This document shows, in pieces, positions 11,264-19,529 of a stretch of DNA of 64,000 nucleotides; within the stretch, counting starts at the first letter, position 1, and the number at the start of each line of letters is the position of its first letter. The stretch spans positions 3,398,001-3,462,000 of the forward strand of contig NZ_CP109171.1 of NCBI RefSeq assembly GCF_036246005.1, in the 5' to 3' direction. Origin of the DNA: Streptomyces sp. NBC_01723. GTDB taxonomy: Bacteria > Actinomycetota > Actinomycetes > Streptomycetales > Streptomycetaceae. The notes under the pieces are model-generated. The model worked only from the letters and a program-made list of their open reading frames with translations. It searched no databases and was not told the origin of the DNA. A program made the translations under genes and the position numbers.

Positions 11264-13654
11264 ATGAAGAACCAGTTGGACGAGCCGGGGGGCACGACGC
11301 GCGTCGGCGGGAGGGGCGGCCTGAGCGCGGCGGAGGTCGCCGAACGGGTCGCGGCGGGGCAGGTCAACGATGTGCCGGCCCGGTCGAGCCGCAGCATCGG
11401 AGAGATCGTCCGGGGCAACCTGTTCACGCGCATCAACGCGATCATCGGCGTGCTGTTCGTCATCGTGATGATCGTCGGGCCGGTGCAGGACGGACTGTTC
11501 GGCGGGGTCATCCTCGCCAACACACTGATCGGCATCATCCAGGAGGTGCGCGCCAAGCGGACCCTGGACCAGCTCGCGATCGTCGGTGAGAGCCGGCCGC
11601 GGGTCTGGCGGGACGGGCAGCGGGTCGAGCTGAGCGCCTCCGAGATCGTCATCGACGACACCATCGATCTCGGTCAGGGCGACAAGATCGTGGTGGACGG
11701 CACCGTCACCTCGGGCGACAACCTGGAGGTCGACGAGTCACTGCTCACCGGCGAGGCCGACCCGGTGGTCAAGCAGCCCGGCGACCCGGTGATGTCCGGC
11801 AGCTTCGTGGTCGCCGGATCGGGGGCGTTCACCGCCACCCGGGTGGGCCGGGAGGCGTACGCCTCGCAGCTCGCCGAAGAGGCCAAGCGCTTCAGCCTGG
11901 TCAACTCCGAGCTGCGCAACGGCATCGACCGGATCCTGAAGTTCGTCACCTGGGCGATCATCCCGGCGGGCATCGCGCTGATCATCACGCAGTTCGTGGT
12001 GAACGACGACAACTTCTCCGAGGCGATCCGGCGCATGGTGGGCGGTCTCGTCCCCATGGTTCCCGAGGGCCTGGTGCTGCTGACCTCACTGGCCTTCGCG
12101 GTCGGCGTGGTCCGGCTGGGCAAGAAGCAGTGCCTCGTGCAGGAGTTGCCGGCGATCGAGGGGCTGGCCCGGGTGGACACGGTCTGCCTGGACAAGACGG
12201 GCACGCTCACCGAGGCGTCGATGGACGTCGACGAGGTCCTGCCGCTGCTGCCGGACGTGCCGGTCGAGGCGGTACTCGGCGCGCTCGGCGCCGCCGACGA
12301 GCGCCCCAACTCCAGCCTCCAGGCGATCATCGAGTCCTACCCCGCTCCCGGTGACTGGCGGCGCACCGCCACCGCGCCCTTCTCGTCCGCGCGGCGCTGG
12401 AGCGGCGCCTCCTTCGTCGAACCGTCCGGCACCGAGTCGGCGTGGCTGCTCGGCGCGCCGGACGCGATGCTGCCGGCCGGCCACTCGGTGCTCACCGCCG
12501 CCGACTCCTACGGGGCGCGGGGGCTGCGCGTGCTGCTCCTCGCGCGCTGTTCGCGGCAGCTGGACGCGCTCATGGACGACCCCGGGGCCGTGCCCGACGC
12601 GGTCACGGCCGCCGCGCTCGTCGTCATCAAGCAGCGGGTGCGCCAGGAGGCGCCGGCGACGCTCCAGTACTTCGCCGACCAGGGTGTGACGGCGAAGGTG
12701 ATCTCGGGCGACAACGCCGTCTCGGTGGGCGCCGTCGCCTCCAGCCTGTCGCTGCCGGGAGCCGAGCGGCCGGTGGACGCCCGGTTCCTGCCCGAGGACC
12801 CGAAGGAACTGGCCGACGCCGTCGAGGAGAACTCCATCTTCGGGCGGGTCGGGCCGCAGCAGAAGCGGGACATGGTGGGCGCCCTCCAGTCGCGCGGCCA
12901 CACCGTGGCGATGACCGGCGACGGCGTCAACGACGTCCTCGCGCTCAAGGACGCGGACATCGGCGTGGGGATGGGCTCGGGCAGCCCGGCCACCCGGGCG
13001 GTCGCGCAGATCGTCCTGCTGAACAACAACTTCTCCGCACTGCCCTCGGTGGTCGCGGAGGGGCGCCGGGTGATCGGCAACATCGAGCGGGTGGCCAACC
13101 TGTTCCTCACCAAGACCGTGTACTCGGTGGTGATGGCGCTGGTCGTCGTGCTGGCCCAGGTGCCCTACCCCTTCCTGCCGCGCCACATCACCCTGATCGG
13201 CTCCCTCACCATCGGCATCCCGGCGTTCTTCATCGCGCTCGCCCCCAACAAGGAGCGTGCCCGGGCCAACTTCGTCGGCCGTGTCCTCAGGTTCGCGATC
13301 CCGGCCGGCGTGCTGGCGGCCACCGCCACCTCGGTGGCCTACCTGGTCGCCCGGACCGTGTACGACGACAACCTGGACGCCGAGACCTCGGCGGCGACGC
13401 TCGCGCTGTTCCTCACCGCGTTGTGGGCCCTGGCCATCATCGCCCGTCCGTACACCTGGTGGCGGGTGGCGCTGGTGCTGACCATGGCGGTGAGCTTCGC
13501 GGTGGTGCTCGTGGTGCCGTGGCTCCAGGAGTTCTTCCAGCTGAAGCTGGTCGGTGTCGCCGCTCCGTGGACGGCGGTCGCCTGTGCGGCGGTCGCCGGA
13601 CTGCTGCTGGAGGTGGTCTGGGCCCGCATGCGGCGCGGGCTCGACGCCGAGTGA
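11264..13654 (+). CDS. P-type cation-transporting ATPase
   Basis: A 796-residue membrane ATPase. The actuator motif TGE is at residues 162-164, the phosphorylated Asp310 lies in DKTGTLTEA, and the hinge TGDGVND is at 551-557. Two membrane hairpins precede the catalytic loop (one near IIGVLFVIVMIVG) and several helices follow residue 600. The order and lack of an N-terminal heavy-metal domain point to a type II/III-like cation pump; the ion is not evident. Two starts are possible in frame: 11264, preceded by GGGAGG, is preferred over 11180, which lacks a good ribosome site. It lies between glmT and cdaR, as in the S. coelicolor CDA locus, but its role there is unknown; calcium handling is only a guess given the calcium-dependent product. 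Confidence 0.9.
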   Translation: MKNQLDEPGGTTRVGGRGGLSAAEVAERVAAGQVNDVPARSSRSIGEIVRGNLFTRINAIIGVLFVIVMIVGPVQDGLFGGVILANTLIGIIQEVRAKRTLDQLAIVGESRPRVWRDGQRVELSASEIVIDDTIDLGQGDKIVVDGTVTSGDNLEVDESLLTGEADPVVKQPGDPVMSGSFVVAGSGAFTATRVGREAYASQLAEEAKRFSLVNSELRNGIDRILKFVTWAIIPAGIALIITQFVVNDDNFSEAIRRMVGGLVPMVPEGLVLLTSLAFAVGVVRLGKKQCLVQELPAIEGLARVDTVCLDKTGTLTEASMDVDEVLPLLPDVPVEAVLGALGAADERPNSSLQAIIESYPAPGDWRRTATAPFSSARRWSGASFVEPSGTESAWLLGAPDAMLPAGHSVLTAADSYGARGLRVLLLARCSRQLDALMDDPGAVPDAVTAAALVVIKQRVRQEAPATLQYFADQGVTAKVISGDNAVSVGAVASSLSLPGAERPVDARFLPEDPKELADAVEENSIFGRVGPQQKRDMVGALQSRGHTVAMTGDGVNDVLALKDADIGVGMGSGSPATRAVAQIVLLNNNFSALPSVVAEGRRVIGNIERVANLFLTKTVYSVVMALVVVLAQVPYPFLPRHITLIGSLTIGIPAFFIALAPNKERARANFVGRVLRFAIPAGVLAATATSVAYLVARTVYDDNLDAETSAATLALFLTALWALAIIARPYTWWRVALVLTMAVSFAVVLVVPWLQEFFQLKLVGVAAPWTAVACAAVAGLLLEVVWARMRRGLDAE

Positions 13655-13657
13655 GCG

Positions 13658-13687
13658 ACCGGGCGGTCATCCCCCGTACCGCCCGGT
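13658..13687 (+). terminator. First hairpin after the P-type ATPase
   Basis: Perfect 10-bp arms ACCGGGCGGT / ACCGCCCGGT around a 10-nt loop, starting 4 bp after the ATPase stop codon. It is probably part of a tandem terminator with the hairpin at 13694-13725. Confidence 0.6.
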
Positions 13688-13693
13688 GAGAGG

Positions 13694-13725
13694 AAGGGAC
13701 GCCCGGCCCGTGCCGGGCGTCCCTT
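13694..13725 (+). terminator. Strong hairpin terminator isolating cdaR
   Basis: Perfect 14-bp arms (13694-13707 and 13712-13725; AAGGGACGCCCGGC and its complement) with a 4-nt loop and TTTCGT after the stem. It should stop read-through from the ATPase into the cdaR leader. From here to about 14000 nothing coding is convincing; an AT-rich patch lies at 13883-13905. Confidence 0.8.
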
Positions 13726-14004
13726 TCGTCTGTGCGTCCGTACGGCTCCCTGACGCAAGGGGCGTCACGATCCAGCCAAACCTCGGCACCGGTACCACCG
13801 GACGCGACGGCTCCGGAGCGCCCCGAGCCCCTGCGGCCGCGTCGGCCGCGGCGGGCCACAACATCGGCCGCCACCAGCGGAGTTCACATTTTTTACACAA
13901 TCCACATGCGAGGTGACCGACGGGTAACCGGGGGGCCTGTTCCAAGCCCCGGAGCAATAGGAAACGGCGCACTATCCAAAGCCAGGGCAGAGACCTGACG
14001 AAAG

Positions 14005-14037
14005 TTGAGTGTTGGACTCAAAGAAGATCCGTATTAT
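14005..14037 (+). promoter_or_regulatory. cdaR promoter candidate with inverted repeat
   Basis: An inverted repeat TTGAGT-GTTGG-ACTCAA (14005-14021) lies 10 bp before TATTAT (14032-14037), a good -10 box in an otherwise GC-rich leader. The repeat covers the -35 zone, where a repressor or activator would act; AbsA2-phosphate is known to repress cdaR in S. coelicolor. The match to any known site was not tested. The resulting leader to cdaR would be about 360 nt. Confidence 0.4.
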
Positions 14038-14265
14038 TCGACTGCAGGCAGGGGGGAGCCAGCTACGACGGATAAAATCCGCAGGTCACATTGGGCCGAG
14101 CCGCAGGCGGTGCCGCGCCGGCGACCACGACAGTGACATTCGCGACGCGCTCCCTCCCCCTCTGCCGCCCGGCCACCGGGCCGGGCGTATGGACTCGAGC
14201 GGAAGTGAGGTACTCACACAACCCAGGAACTCCTGACGAAGCAACCGGATCCGGAGGTGAGTGAC

Positions 14266-14613
14266 ATGGCGACGAGGGCCCTACCAGCGGTGAACCCGGC
14301 TGACCCGATCTTCGCGCAGTTTTCATGTCCACGGCACCCAAAAGATCCGGAGCATTTCGGCACGCAGACATCAGCACAACTTGACGCGGGGGTATCAAGA
14401 GGTCATGGATCTTCGGCTGATAGAACCGATATACAAGAGAATCGGCACCGCGGAGAACTCCCAAAAGGAAATACCCGCCGTCGGTCTCGAATTCGGAGTG
14501 CTCGGGCCGCTCGAAGTACAAATGAACGGCCGAGGTCTTACGGTGGGCGGTCCCAGGCAGCGGGCCGTACTCTCCGCCCTGCTTCTCTCGTTCAATCAGG
14601 TGGTGTCTTTTGA
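14266..14613 (+). CDS. Possible leader ORF overlapping the start of cdaR
   Basis: A 115-codon frame whose ATG has the best ribosome site in this region: GGAGG followed by an 8-nt spacer. It runs through the cdaR start (14405) in another frame and ends 209 bp inside it. The product shows no recognisable domain and turns very Arg/Ser-rich where it overlaps cdaR, which is what a shadow frame would give. It is more likely a translated leader affecting cdaR than a functional protein, or it may not be translated at all. Confidence 0.25.
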   Translation: MATRALPAVNPADPIFAQFSCPRHPKDPEHFGTQTSAQLDAGVSRGHGSSADRTDIQENRHRGELPKGNTRRRSRIRSARAARSTNERPRSYGGRSQAAGRTLRPASLVQSGGVF

Positions 14614-16300
14614 TTCCCTGATAGAGAAGGTCTGGAACGGGCGTCCGCCGAGTACGGCGCGCACTCAGGTGGCCATTTGCATCGCCACTCTGCGCAAGAT
14701 CTTCCGCACCGCGGGCTGGGACCAGGAAACCATCGTCACGGCCACGCCCGGCTACATGCTCAGCCTCGCCGGTCACTCGCTCGACTCGCTCCGTTTCGAG
14801 CAACTGGTCGCCCGGGCCACGGAGCTGACGGTGGAGAACCGCCCGGCTCCGGCGGCGGAGGCGCTGCGCCAGGCGCTGGCCCTGTGGCGCGGCCCCGCGC
14901 TCGGCGGCGTCTACGCGCCCTTCGCCGAGACCGAGGCGGCCCGCCTGGACGAACAGCGGATGCTGGCCGTGGAACAGCACATGGCGCTCCGCCTCCAACT
15001 CGGCGAACACCAGGCCGTGCTGGGCGAACTCCAGGCGCTGGTGGGCGCCTGCCCGCTGCGGGACCGGCTGCGCTACTACCTGATGCTCGCCCAGTACCGA
15101 TCGGGCCGACGGGCGGAGGCGCTGTCGACATTCCGCGACGGAATGCGACACTCCATCGAAGAGATCGGTCTCGAACTGGGCACCGACCTCCAGACACTGC
15201 ACGACTCGATCCTCCGGGACGAATTCCCGCAGCTCGATGTCCCCGGCATAGCGGCGCCGCAAAGAGAGGTCCGGCAGACCGTTCCGAGTCAGCTTCCGGA
15301 AAGCGACGCCTACTTCATCGGGCGTAGTCGGGAGCAGTGGCTGATGGATGATGTGCTGCTCGACGGATCCGCACAGAATCCACCCCCCATCGCCTACATC
15401 ACCGGAAGTCCCGGAATCGGAAAGACCAGCCTCGCTGTCAACTGGGCGCACCGCACGGCACACAGATTCCCGGACGGGCAGCTCTTCGCCGACCTCCGGG
15501 AGGGCGACACGCTGACCGTGCTCCACCAGTTCCTGCGCCAGCTGGGAGCCGAGGGCCCGCTGCCCGCCGAGCCCGCGGACGCGGCCGAGCGGTACCGCGG
15601 GATGCTGGAGGGCCGACGCGTCCTGATCGTGCTCGACCACGCCTCGTCGTACGCCCAGGTGCGTCATCTGCTGCCCACGAGCGGCGGGTGCTGCGTCCTG
15701 ATCACCGGCCGGGCCAACCTGGACGAGCTGATGCAGAAGTACCGCGCCCTGCGGCTGCGCGTCGCGCCGCTGTCGGACGACGAGTCCCGGGAGACGCTCA
15801 CCAGCGTGCTGCGGGACGCCAGGGCGGAGGACTCCCCCGAGGCGACCAGCCGCCTCGCCGCGCTGTGCGGGCACACCCCGCTGGCGCTGCGGGCCGCCGC
15901 GGCCCGGCTGCTCACCAAGACGCACTGGCGGGTCCTCGATCTGGTCCGCCGGCTGGAGCGCTCGGGCGACCGGCTGGCGGAACTCAGCATCGGTGACGAC
16001 TCGTTGCGCGCCCGGCTGGACCGCAGCATGCGGGACCTGGATCCCAGGGTGGCCGCCGCCTACCGGGAGTTGAGCCGCCTCGACGACTCGGAGTTCGAGG
16101 CCGCGGAGGCGGCGAAGGTGCTCGGCACGGACCTGCTGGAGGCCGAGGATCTGATCGAGACCCTGGTCGACGCCCAGCTCGTGGAGGCGGTGGGCCGCAG
16201 CGCCTGGGGCGAGATGCGCTACCGGTGGCAGGAGTTGGTGCGGCTGCACGCCTTCCACTCCCTGGTGGCCGCCACCCCGTGCGGGGTGGGCACCGACTGA
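14405..16300 (+). CDS. cdaR: SARP-family pathway activator CdaR
   Basis: A 631-residue regulator from the ATG at 14405; a TTG at 14381 would add eight residues but has no ribosome site. Residues about 25-110 are an OmpR-like winged helix starting FGVLGPLEVQMNG, and about 115-265 are the bacterial transcriptional activation domain. A nucleotide-binding segment with P-loop TGSPGIGKTS (about 332-341) extends to the C-terminus. This three-part layout is that of the large SARPs. In S. coelicolor, CdaR activates the CDA genes and is itself lowered by AbsA2. The ribosome site is weak (GAGG only 2 bp from the ATG), so translation may be limiting or coupled to the upstream leader ORF. The gene converges on the MbtH-like gene with a shared hairpin between them. 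Confidence 0.93.
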   Translation: MDLRLIEPIYKRIGTAENSQKEIPAVGLEFGVLGPLEVQMNGRGLTVGGPRQRAVLSALLLSFNQVVSFDSLIEKVWNGRPPSTARTQVAICIATLRKIFRTAGWDQETIVTATPGYMLSLAGHSLDSLRFEQLVARATELTVENRPAPAAEALRQALALWRGPALGGVYAPFAETEAARLDEQRMLAVEQHMALRLQLGEHQAVLGELQALVGACPLRDRLRYYLMLAQYRSGRRAEALSTFRDGMRHSIEEIGLELGTDLQTLHDSILRDEFPQLDVPGIAAPQREVRQTVPSQLPESDAYFIGRSREQWLMDDVLLDGSAQNPPPIAYITGSPGIGKTSLAVNWAHRTAHRFPDGQLFADLREGDTLTVLHQFLRQLGAEGPLPAEPADAAERYRGMLEGRRVLIVLDHASSYAQVRHLLPTSGGCCVLITGRANLDELMQKYRALRLRVAPLSDDESRETLTSVLRDARAEDSPEATSRLAALCGHTPLALRAAAARLLTKTHWRVLDLVRRLERSGDRLAELSIGDDSLRARLDRSMRDLDPRVAAAYRELSRLDDSEFEAAEAAKVLGTDLLEAEDLIETLVDAQLVEAVGRSAWGEMRYRWQELVRLHAFHSLVAATPCGVGTD

Positions 16301-16313
16301 TCCGGCCACGACT

Positions 16314-16350
16314 ACGGCCCGTACGCCCCTGCCGGGGTCGTACGGGCCGT
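16314..16350. terminator. Bidirectional hairpin between cdaR and the MbtH-like gene
   Basis: Perfect 12-bp arms ACGGCCCGTACG / CGTACGGGCCGT (16314-16325 and 16339-16350) with a 13-nt loop, placed between the two convergent stop codons 16300 and 16368. Confidence 0.8.
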
Positions 16351-16367
16351 CGCGTCGTGCGGGGGCG

Positions 16368-16583
16368 TCAGTTGCCGGCGCTCATCGCCTCCACGAGGCT
16401 CCTGGGCCGCATGTCCGTCCAGTTCTTCTCCACGTACTCCAGGCACGCCTCCCGGTCGGACTCGCCGAAGGCGACCGTCCATCCGGCGGGCACGTCCACG
16501 AACGACGGCCACAGCGAGTGCTGCCCCTCGTCATTGACCAGCACGAGGTAGCGGCCGTCTGCGTCTTCGAACGGATTGGTCAC
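16368..16583 (-). CDS. cdaX: MbtH-like protein, adenylation-domain partner
   Basis: A 71-residue protein with the full MbtH signature: NPFED at residues 3-7, [15 protein letters not shown] at 13-27, PAGW at 33-36 and a C-terminal [10 protein letters not shown]. MbtH-like proteins bind the adenylation domains of NRPSs and are often needed for their folding or activity, so this one should serve the CDA synthetases; the gene at this place in S. coelicolor is cdaX. The start is a GTG (16583) with AAGGA 7 bp upstream; an ATG 7 bp further up is out of frame. It is transcribed alone from a promoter about 60 bp upstream that resembles the glmT promoter. Confidence 0.96.
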   Translation of the reverse strand: MTNPFEDADGRYLVLVNDEGQHSLWPSFVDVPAGWTVAFGESDREACLEYVEKNWTDMRPRSLVEAMSAGN

Positions 16584-16650
16584 TTCGCATTCCTTCCGGG
16601 AGCGTCGGGCAAAGACTCTGCGCGGGTTGCGGACCCTGCCGACCACCGTC

Positions 16651-16688
16651 AAGGTACGGGGACCGTTTTTCCTTCCGATATCGATCCG
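16651..16688 (-). promoter_or_regulatory. MbtH-like gene promoter with GATCGATATC element
   Basis: On the minus strand, a -10 box TACCTT (16651-16656), an 18-bp spacer and TATCGG at -35 (16675-16680) are overlapped by GGATCGATATCGG (16676-16688). Core sequence and spacing repeat those before glmT. Confidence 0.5.
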
Positions 16689-16725
16689 TTTTTCCGCGGG
16701 CCGGCGCGGGTCGCGCAGGGCCCGC

Positions 16726-17904
16726 TCAGCGACCGTGGTCGACGACCTCCGGGTCGTGCCGGGCCGCCGTGTCGAGCCGGGGGCCGTGGCTGCGCAGCCG
16801 CTCGTCGAGGAAGGCCGCCACCAGCTCACGGGTGATCCGCTGGGCGTCCGCCGCGCCGAGCGTGACCTCGGGGCCCGCCGCGCCGGTCCGCTCCAGGAGC
16901 GGCGCGTAGTCGGTGAAGGACAGGTGGCCCGCGCCGCGCACCGAGAGCCAGCGGCGCGGCCCGGACAGGTCCTTCCAGGCCCGCTCCCAGGTGGGGTCGG
17001 CGCCCGGACGGCCGTGCCCGCCCGCGCCGAGCAGCAGGAACGGCCGGTCCACCGGGCTCTTCCCGGCGGTGTGCACGGTGCCGTCCAGGTTGGCGGCGGC
17101 GGCGAAGCCGGCATCGGTGCGCAGCGCCTCGAAGGCCGCGGCGCCGCCCACGGAGTGGCCCACCACCGCCACCCGCGACGGGTCCAGCGGCCCCAGCCCC
17201 GCGGTGCCGGGCGACCGGAGCAGGCGCTCGCGCAGGAAGCGGAGGTCGGCGGCGCGGACGGCGGCCACCCGGGCGCCCTCCGGGCGTCGTTCGCAGGCCA
17301 GGCAGCCGGTCACGCGGCCGTCGGGGTGGCTGATGGCCGGGGCCTCGTAGGCGTGGTCGACGGCGGCGACGGCGTAGCCCCGGCTGGCCAGTTCCTCGGC
17401 GAGCCCGGTCAGCGAGGTGCGGGGCAGCGTGAAGCCCGGTGACAGCAGGACGAGGGGCAGGCCGCGCGGGGGCGCGGGCAGCGGCGGCGGGGCCAGGCGC
17501 GCGTGGACGCGGGTGCGGCTGAGCAGGTCGGCGGGCACGCCCTTCACCCGGTGGAAGCGCAGGATCAGCTCCGACTCCCGCGCGGTGACGTAGGAGGCGT
17601 GCGGCGCCCGGGAGGGCAGCGCGGGGTACCAGAGCGACACCGTCAGCTCGCGGTGCCGGTCCGGGTTCCAGGGGTCGCGCCGGGAGGTGTCGCTCAGCTG
17701 TGCCGTGCGCAGGCCGACCGGCAGGGCGCCGGTCGGCGCGGGGAGGGCGGGCAGGGCGGTGGGCGCGGCGCGCGCCACCTTGGGGGCCGGGGCGGCGGCC
17801 GCGCTCCGGCCGCCCGCGTAGGAGGGTGCGACGGCCAGCAGCAGCGCGGCCGCGAGGGCGGCGCATCGACGCGCCGGACGGCCGGACCGGGTCACCTTCG
17901 TCAT
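16726..17904 (-). CDS. Secreted alpha/beta-hydrolase, lipase / PAF-acetylhydrolase type
   Basis: A 392-residue protein with a signal peptide (hydrophobic residues 14-30, then an Ala/Pro-rich mature start). The fold is that of platelet-activating-factor acetylhydrolase-like lipases: the oxyanion strand LVLLSPGF (151-158), the nucleophile Ser251 in GHSVGG, a likely acid Asp274 in ANLDG and His328 in GAGHLSF. It would act outside the cell on short or modified acyl esters. The gene lies in the CDA regulatory segment between the MbtH-like gene and a small secreted protein. A role in fatty-acid release, host membrane tailoring or lipopeptide modification is conceivable but not shown. The ribosome site is poor (GAAG 9 bp away). 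Confidence 0.88.
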   Translation of the reverse strand: MTKVTRSGRPARRCAALAAALLLAVAPSYAGGRSAAAAPAPKVARAAPTALPALPAPTGALPVGLRTAQLSDTSRRDPWNPDRHRELTVSLWYPALPSRAPHASYVTARESELILRFHRVKGVPADLLSRTRVHARLAPPPLPAPPRGLPLVLLSPGFTLPRTSLTGLAEELASRGYAVAAVDHAYEAPAISHPDGRVTGCLACERRPEGARVAAVRAADLRFLRERLLRSPGTAGLGPLDPSRVAVVGHSVGGAAAFEALRTDAGFAAAANLDGTVHTAGKSPVDRPFLLLGAGGHGRPGADPTWERAWKDLSGPRRWLSVRGAGHLSFTDYAPLLERTGAAGPEVTLGAADAQRITRELVAAFLDERLRSHGPRLDTAARHDPEVVDHGR

Positions 17905-17939
17905 CCGCGCTCACTTCGTCGGAAGCAGGAACACCGATG

Positions 17940-18053
17940 ACGTTAGGAGCGGAAAAGGCGAGGTGAAAGCGGGGACGGCGGATTCATGACCTTGGTCGGC
18001 AGAAGTCTGTGCGATCTCCGTGGGCCGAACGGTGATACGCCTGGACCTTGGTC
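17940..18053 (-). promoter_or_regulatory. Hydrolase promoter region with two GACCTTGGTC sites
   Basis: On the minus strand, TAACGT (17940-17945) could be the -10 of the hydrolase gene, in a context like the glmT -10. Two identical near-palindromes, GACCTTGGTC, lie upstream at 17988-17997 and 18044-18053. Their role is unknown. Confidence 0.3.
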
Positions 18054-18107
18054 ATTCGCTTCGCCGCTTTCCCCTTTCCTACGGCAGGGGTTCTTTCGGC
18101 AGGGCCC

Positions 18108-18536
18108 TCACATGTAGATCGTCACGAGGCTCGTGTCGCGCACACCGGTGACGTTCTTCGGGCCGTACTCCGACTCGGTCGGGTCGAAGTCGAACTCGAC
18201 GTACGCCTCGCCCGAGAAGTGGGGGCAGGCCAGGTAGCTGGTGCTGGACGCGGTTCCGGACGCGGTCTCCCAGGTGATGTTCCAGGCCACGCAGGCGGAG
18301 TCACCGCCGGTGAAGGGGCCGCCGGGCTTGAGGTCCTCGACGTGGCCGGTCACGCGTACGCCGTCGTCGCCGACGCAGACGGTGATCTCGCCCCGGCCGA
18401 AGTCCTCGGTCCCGCTGTCCGTCACACAGCCGGGCGCCGCGTTCTGGCCGGGCGTGGCGGAGGCCGCCGTCGATGGGAGCAGGGCGGCCGCGCCGATCGC
18501 CGCGGTGAGAGCCGTGGCACGCAGGATTCCGCGCAT
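18108..18536 (-). CDS. Small secreted protein of unknown function
   Basis: A 142-residue protein with a clear signal peptide (MRGILR, hydrophobic core to about residue 22, cleavage likely after SASA). The mature part of about 115 residues has four cysteines, which could make two disulfides, and alternating polar/hydrophobic stretches that suggest a beta-sandwich. I recognise no family. AAGGA precedes the ATG by 7 bp. It lies 76 bp after the prephenate dehydrogenase gene on the same strand. A homologue is present at this spot in the S. coelicolor cluster, but its function is not known to me. Confidence 0.82.
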   Translation of the reverse strand: MRGILRATALTAAIGAAALLPSTAASATPGQNAAPGCVTDSGTEDFGRGEITVCVGDDGVRVTGHVEDLKPGGPFTGGDSACVAWNITWETASGTASSTSYLACPHFSGEAYVEFDFDPTESEYGPKNVTGVRDTSLVTIYM

Positions 18537-18612
18537 GGTCGTGTCCTTCCGTCGGTGGTTCCGGTCCGTGCGTGGTGCCGTCCGTACGGTGGTCCGTGGT
18601 TCCCTCCAGGCC

Positions 18613-19470
18613 TCAGGGCCGGGGTGTGTCCGGCTCGCGGATGCGGGCCCGGCCCGCCACGCCGAAGCGCAGGGCCTCCCGCAGCCGGACCGGCCCGGTG
18701 GCGTCCCCGGACCGGGCGGCGTCCCGCAGTTCGCGGGCCACGGCCTGCGCCTCGGCCGCCCAGTCGTCCAACTGGTCGGCGACGGGACCGGCGTTGGCGG
18801 TCAGGGTCTGGGCCCACCGCTCGGGGTTGCCGTCCGCGGTCCTGGTGACGTCGCGCAGGTCCTGGCCGGCCAGCCGCACGGCCGACTCGTCGCCGCCCAG
18901 CAGGCGCGCGGCGACGAGGCTCGCGACCAGGTGCGGCGCGTGCGAGACGAGGGCGACGGCACGGTCGTGGGCCTCGGGGTCGAGCAGCACCGAGACCGCC
19001 CCGCACAGCGCGACCAGTTCCAGCGCGCAGTTCAGGGCGAGGTTCCCGGTGGCCTCGGTGGGGGTGAGCGCCCAGGGCCTGCCGTCGAAGAGGTCGGCCC
19101 GGGGCTGCGCGGGGCGCTCTCCGCCGCCGACCACGGGGGCGCCGCTGACCAGCGAGGTCAGGTCACAGCCGTAGGCCCTGACCTCGCGGTGCAGTCGTAC
19201 CTTGACGCCGGAGACGTCGGTGTAGCAGCGGGCCGTGCCGAGCTTCTGGTGCTCGGCGAGGACCGGGGCGACCTGGTCGGGCGGCACCGCGAGCACCGCG
19301 ATGTCGGCCTGCCGCGGGGGACGCGCCGCGAATCCGGCCCCGCAGCGTTCGCCGGCCAGCGCCGCCTCGGGGTCGGCGTCGTCCAGGTAGGTGGTCACGC
19401 CGTGCCGTCGCAGTGCGAGCCCCACGGAGCAGCCGATCACCCCGGCGCCCACGATGACGACGCTGCGCAT
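18613..19470 (-). CDS. Prephenate dehydrogenase
   Basis: A 285-residue NAD(P)-dependent enzyme that oxidatively decarboxylates prephenate to 4-hydroxyphenylpyruvate, the substrate of HmaS. The Rossmann motif is VVIVGAGVIGCSVGLALRR (GxGxxG at residues 8-13). Later conserved blocks are DVSGVKVRLH, PVVGGGERP (the substrate-binding loop, usually HPMAG) and SHAPHLVASLVA. There is no ACT domain at the C-terminus, so tyrosine feedback of the usual kind may be missing. GAGGAAG precedes the ATG at 19470. It links the DAHP synthase of the first operon to the Hpg operon at 24478-28036. Confidence 0.92.
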   Translation of the reverse strand: MRSVVIVGAGVIGCSVGLALRRHGVTTYLDDADPEAALAGERCGAGFAARPPRQADIAVLAVPPDQVAPVLAEHQKLGTARCYTDVSGVKVRLHREVRAYGCDLTSLVSGAPVVGGGERPAQPRADLFDGRPWALTPTEATGNLALNCALELVALCGAVSVLLDPEAHDRAVALVSHAPHLVASLVAARLLGGDESAVRLAGQDLRDVTRTADGNPERWAQTLTANAGPVADQLDDWAAEAQAVARELRDAARSGDATGPVRLREALRFGVAGRARIREPDTPRP

Positions 19471-19529
19471 CCGTCTTCCTCTCCTCGGCCGGGACCCGGT
19501 CCCGGTCCCGCTGCCGCCCTCGCTTCCGC

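Noticed and set aside
14257..14405. A frameshift joining the well-initiated ORF at 14266 to cdaR to give a longer CdaR.
   Set aside because: SARP proteins normally begin a short way before the FGVLGPLEV segment, which is already included, and no slippery sequence is evident.
17905..17914. A GTG start 10 bp upstream of the hydrolase, in another frame running to 16826.
   Set aside because: It translates to Arg/Gly/Pro-rich sequence without domains and overlaps the well-supported signal-peptide protein.
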